From contig JAJZNY010000077.1 of NCBI GenBank assembly GCA_021852245.1, positions 1-6,846 of the forward strand: a stretch of 6,846 bases of DNA, written 5' to 3'. This DNA is from Planctomycetota bacterium. Its GTDB lineage: Bacteria > Planctomycetota > Phycisphaerae > WQYP01. Positions 5,845 through 6,846 of the stretch are shown here, piece by piece. The notes below the pieces were generated by a model. The model made no database searches. It was not told where the DNA came from and was given only the letters and a program-made list of their open reading frames with translations. Both the position numbers and the translations under genes were made by a program. Position 1 is the stretch's first letter; each line of letters starts with the position of its first letter.

Positions 5845-6846
5845 ATGACTGAGTTACAGGTTCGCACTCGCAGGCGTCTTTTGCCGTCGTGGCCCGACTT
5901 GATGATCGGGCTGAGAATTCTTCGAGCCCGCATCCGTGCCGATCGGACAACCCAGCAGGCCGCTGCGATGACGTATAACACACTGTTCAGCCTGCTGCCG
6001 GTGCTGGTGTTGGCGCTGGTGATTCTGTCGCTGGTGTTATCCAGCAAACAGATTGCCGGTACGGAACACAGTCTGATCAGCAAACTGGGGCTTTCGGCGG
6101 TGCATAATCGAGGTACCACCGGCAGCAAATCAAGTCTGTTTGTGAATACGATCATCAAGCAGATTGACAAGATGCGCAATGTTCTGCGCAATCCGGGAAC
6201 GGGGATCGTCGGCTTTGCAACGCTGCTCTGGGGCGCCATCAGTTTGATGAACGTCATCGAGGCGGCATTTGACCATATCTACCGGGTGCGAAACCGGCGG
6301 AGCTGGGGCCGACGCGTAACGCTTTACTGGTGCGTGCTTTCGCTGGGGCCGCTGGGTGTGGTCGGATCGCTGTTTCTGACAGCCAAGCTGGTTTCCATTG
6401 CGGCCGGGGTGCCACGTCTGGCGATTCTCATCGGGCCGGCGAATTTTCTGGTGGGGTATCTGCCGGATTTCATCATCATATTTATTTTTTACAAATTAAT
6501 CCCTAATACCCATGTCGCATGGAGGTCGGCGATTGTCGGCGCGCTGGCGGCCACCCTGTTATGGGAATTGGGCAAGATCGGCTTTGGCTTTTACGTGGCC
6601 TACGCCGCAGGGTATGGCAAATGGTACGGCAATCTGGGCCTGATCCCGCTGTTCATGCTCTGGGTTTATCTCACCTGGACGTTTCTGCTCATTGGACTGG
6701 AAGTGGCATTTATCCATCAACATTTTCCGCTTCTCAAGCGTCGGTACGGCCGCCGTTCCGATGCCAGCGATCTTTATCTGGCCGACCCGCGGTGGGTGCT
6801 GCCGCTTTCGGCACTTCTGGTGACGCAGTTTCGCAAGGGGAGCGGA
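5845..6846 (+). CDS. YihY/BrkB-family inner-membrane protein, C-terminus cut by window edge
   Basis: The first 334 residues are present and the frame is open at the right edge. The family (formerly misnamed ribonuclease BN) is polytopic, of debated transport or envelope function. Visible signatures are 'AAAMTYNTLFSLLPVLVLAL' (39-58), 'LWGAISLMNVIEAAFDHIYR' (128-147), a segment at about 158-182, 'YLPDFIIIFIFYKLIPNT' (205-222) followed by the AWRSAIVGALAATLLWE helix, and 'YGNLGLIPLFMLWVYLTW' (261-278) followed by LLIGLEVAF. That gives about six membrane helices with a basic cytoplasmic N-terminus (RTRRR). The loop between the first helix and residue 120 is long and polar. After the last helix the chain turns soluble (from about 294), which suggests a C-terminal cytoplasmic domain beyond the window. 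The ATG at 5845 follows GGGAG (5831-5835) by 9 nt. The gene is isolated from the cupin gene by the terminator at 5701-5732. Confidence 0.88.
   Translation, partial: MTELQVRTRRRLLPSWPDLMIGLRILRARIRADRTTQQAAAMTYNTLFSLLPVLVLALVILSLVLSSKQIAGTEHSLISKLGLSAVHNRGTTGSKSSLFVNTIIKQIDKMRNVLRNPGTGIVGFATLLWGAISLMNVIEAAFDHIYRVRNRRSWGRRVTLYWCVLSLGPLGVVGSLFLTAKLVSIAAGVPRLAILIGPANFLVGYLPDFIIIFIFYKLIPNTHVAWRSAIVGALAATLLWELGKIGFGFYVAYAAGYGKWYGNLGLIPLFMLWVYLTWTFLLIGLEVAFIHQHFPLLKRRYGRRSDASDLYLADPRWVLPLSALLVTQFRKGSG

Noticed and set aside
5838..6257. Minus-strand frame of 139 codons at the right end
   Set aside because: It is antisense to the YihY-family gene, which has clear membrane motifs and a ribosome site.
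1..6846. Mobile elements, CRISPR repeats and tRNA genes
   Set aside because: I looked for terminal repeats, transposase motifs, regularly spaced repeats and tRNA-like T-arms on both strands and found none I could support.

Overview
The window looks like chromosomal DNA from a Gram-negative bacterium with a double membrane, most likely a planctomycete (Phycisphaerae-like) or a relative in the PVC group. The reasons are three lipoprotein signal peptides, a PEP-CTERM (exosortase-sorted) surface protein, a CtaA/Cox15 haem A synthase with a long extra N-terminal membrane region, and moderate-to-high GC with hairpin-rich intergenic DNA. The phylum is inferred from gene content. No rRNA gene or other firm marker is present.

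Layout. Positions 1-1869 on the minus strand hold a three-gene lipoprotein cluster, read right to left: an LpoB-like lipoprotein (1246-1869), a diverged LpoB-like paralogue (503-1135), and a TPR-like lipoprotein of the COG3014 type that runs off the left edge (1-493). LpoB-like and COG3014 genes are also neighbours in gammaproteobacteria, so this looks like a conserved envelope module with the LpoB-like gene duplicated. A divergent intergenic region of about 500 bases follows. It contains inverted repeats, a candidate promoter and a structured leader, and leads into a plus-strand PEP-CTERM protein (2372-3259). A hairpin after that gene may end its transcript.

From 3529 to 4893 lies the haem A synthase gene, with a good promoter candidate whose -35 box overlaps a perfect inverted repeat. 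A gene-free stretch of 315 bases follows, then a small single-domain cupin (5209-5625) closed by a strong intrinsic terminator (5701-5732). Next comes a YihY/BrkB-family membrane protein (5845 to the right edge, incomplete), preceded by a 10-bp stem-loop with a GGAA tetraloop.

How the parts relate. Apart from the lipoprotein cluster the genes appear to be separate transcription units, and no pathway links them. All but the cupin act in or at the cell envelope. I see no mobile element, CRISPR array, tRNA or complete rRNA gene. The most notable points are the duplicated LpoB-like module, the fused membrane region on CtaA, the structured leader of the PEP-CTERM gene (with a partial, unproven resemblance to a c-di-GMP-I aptamer core), and a Glu-to-Gln change at the cupin metal site.
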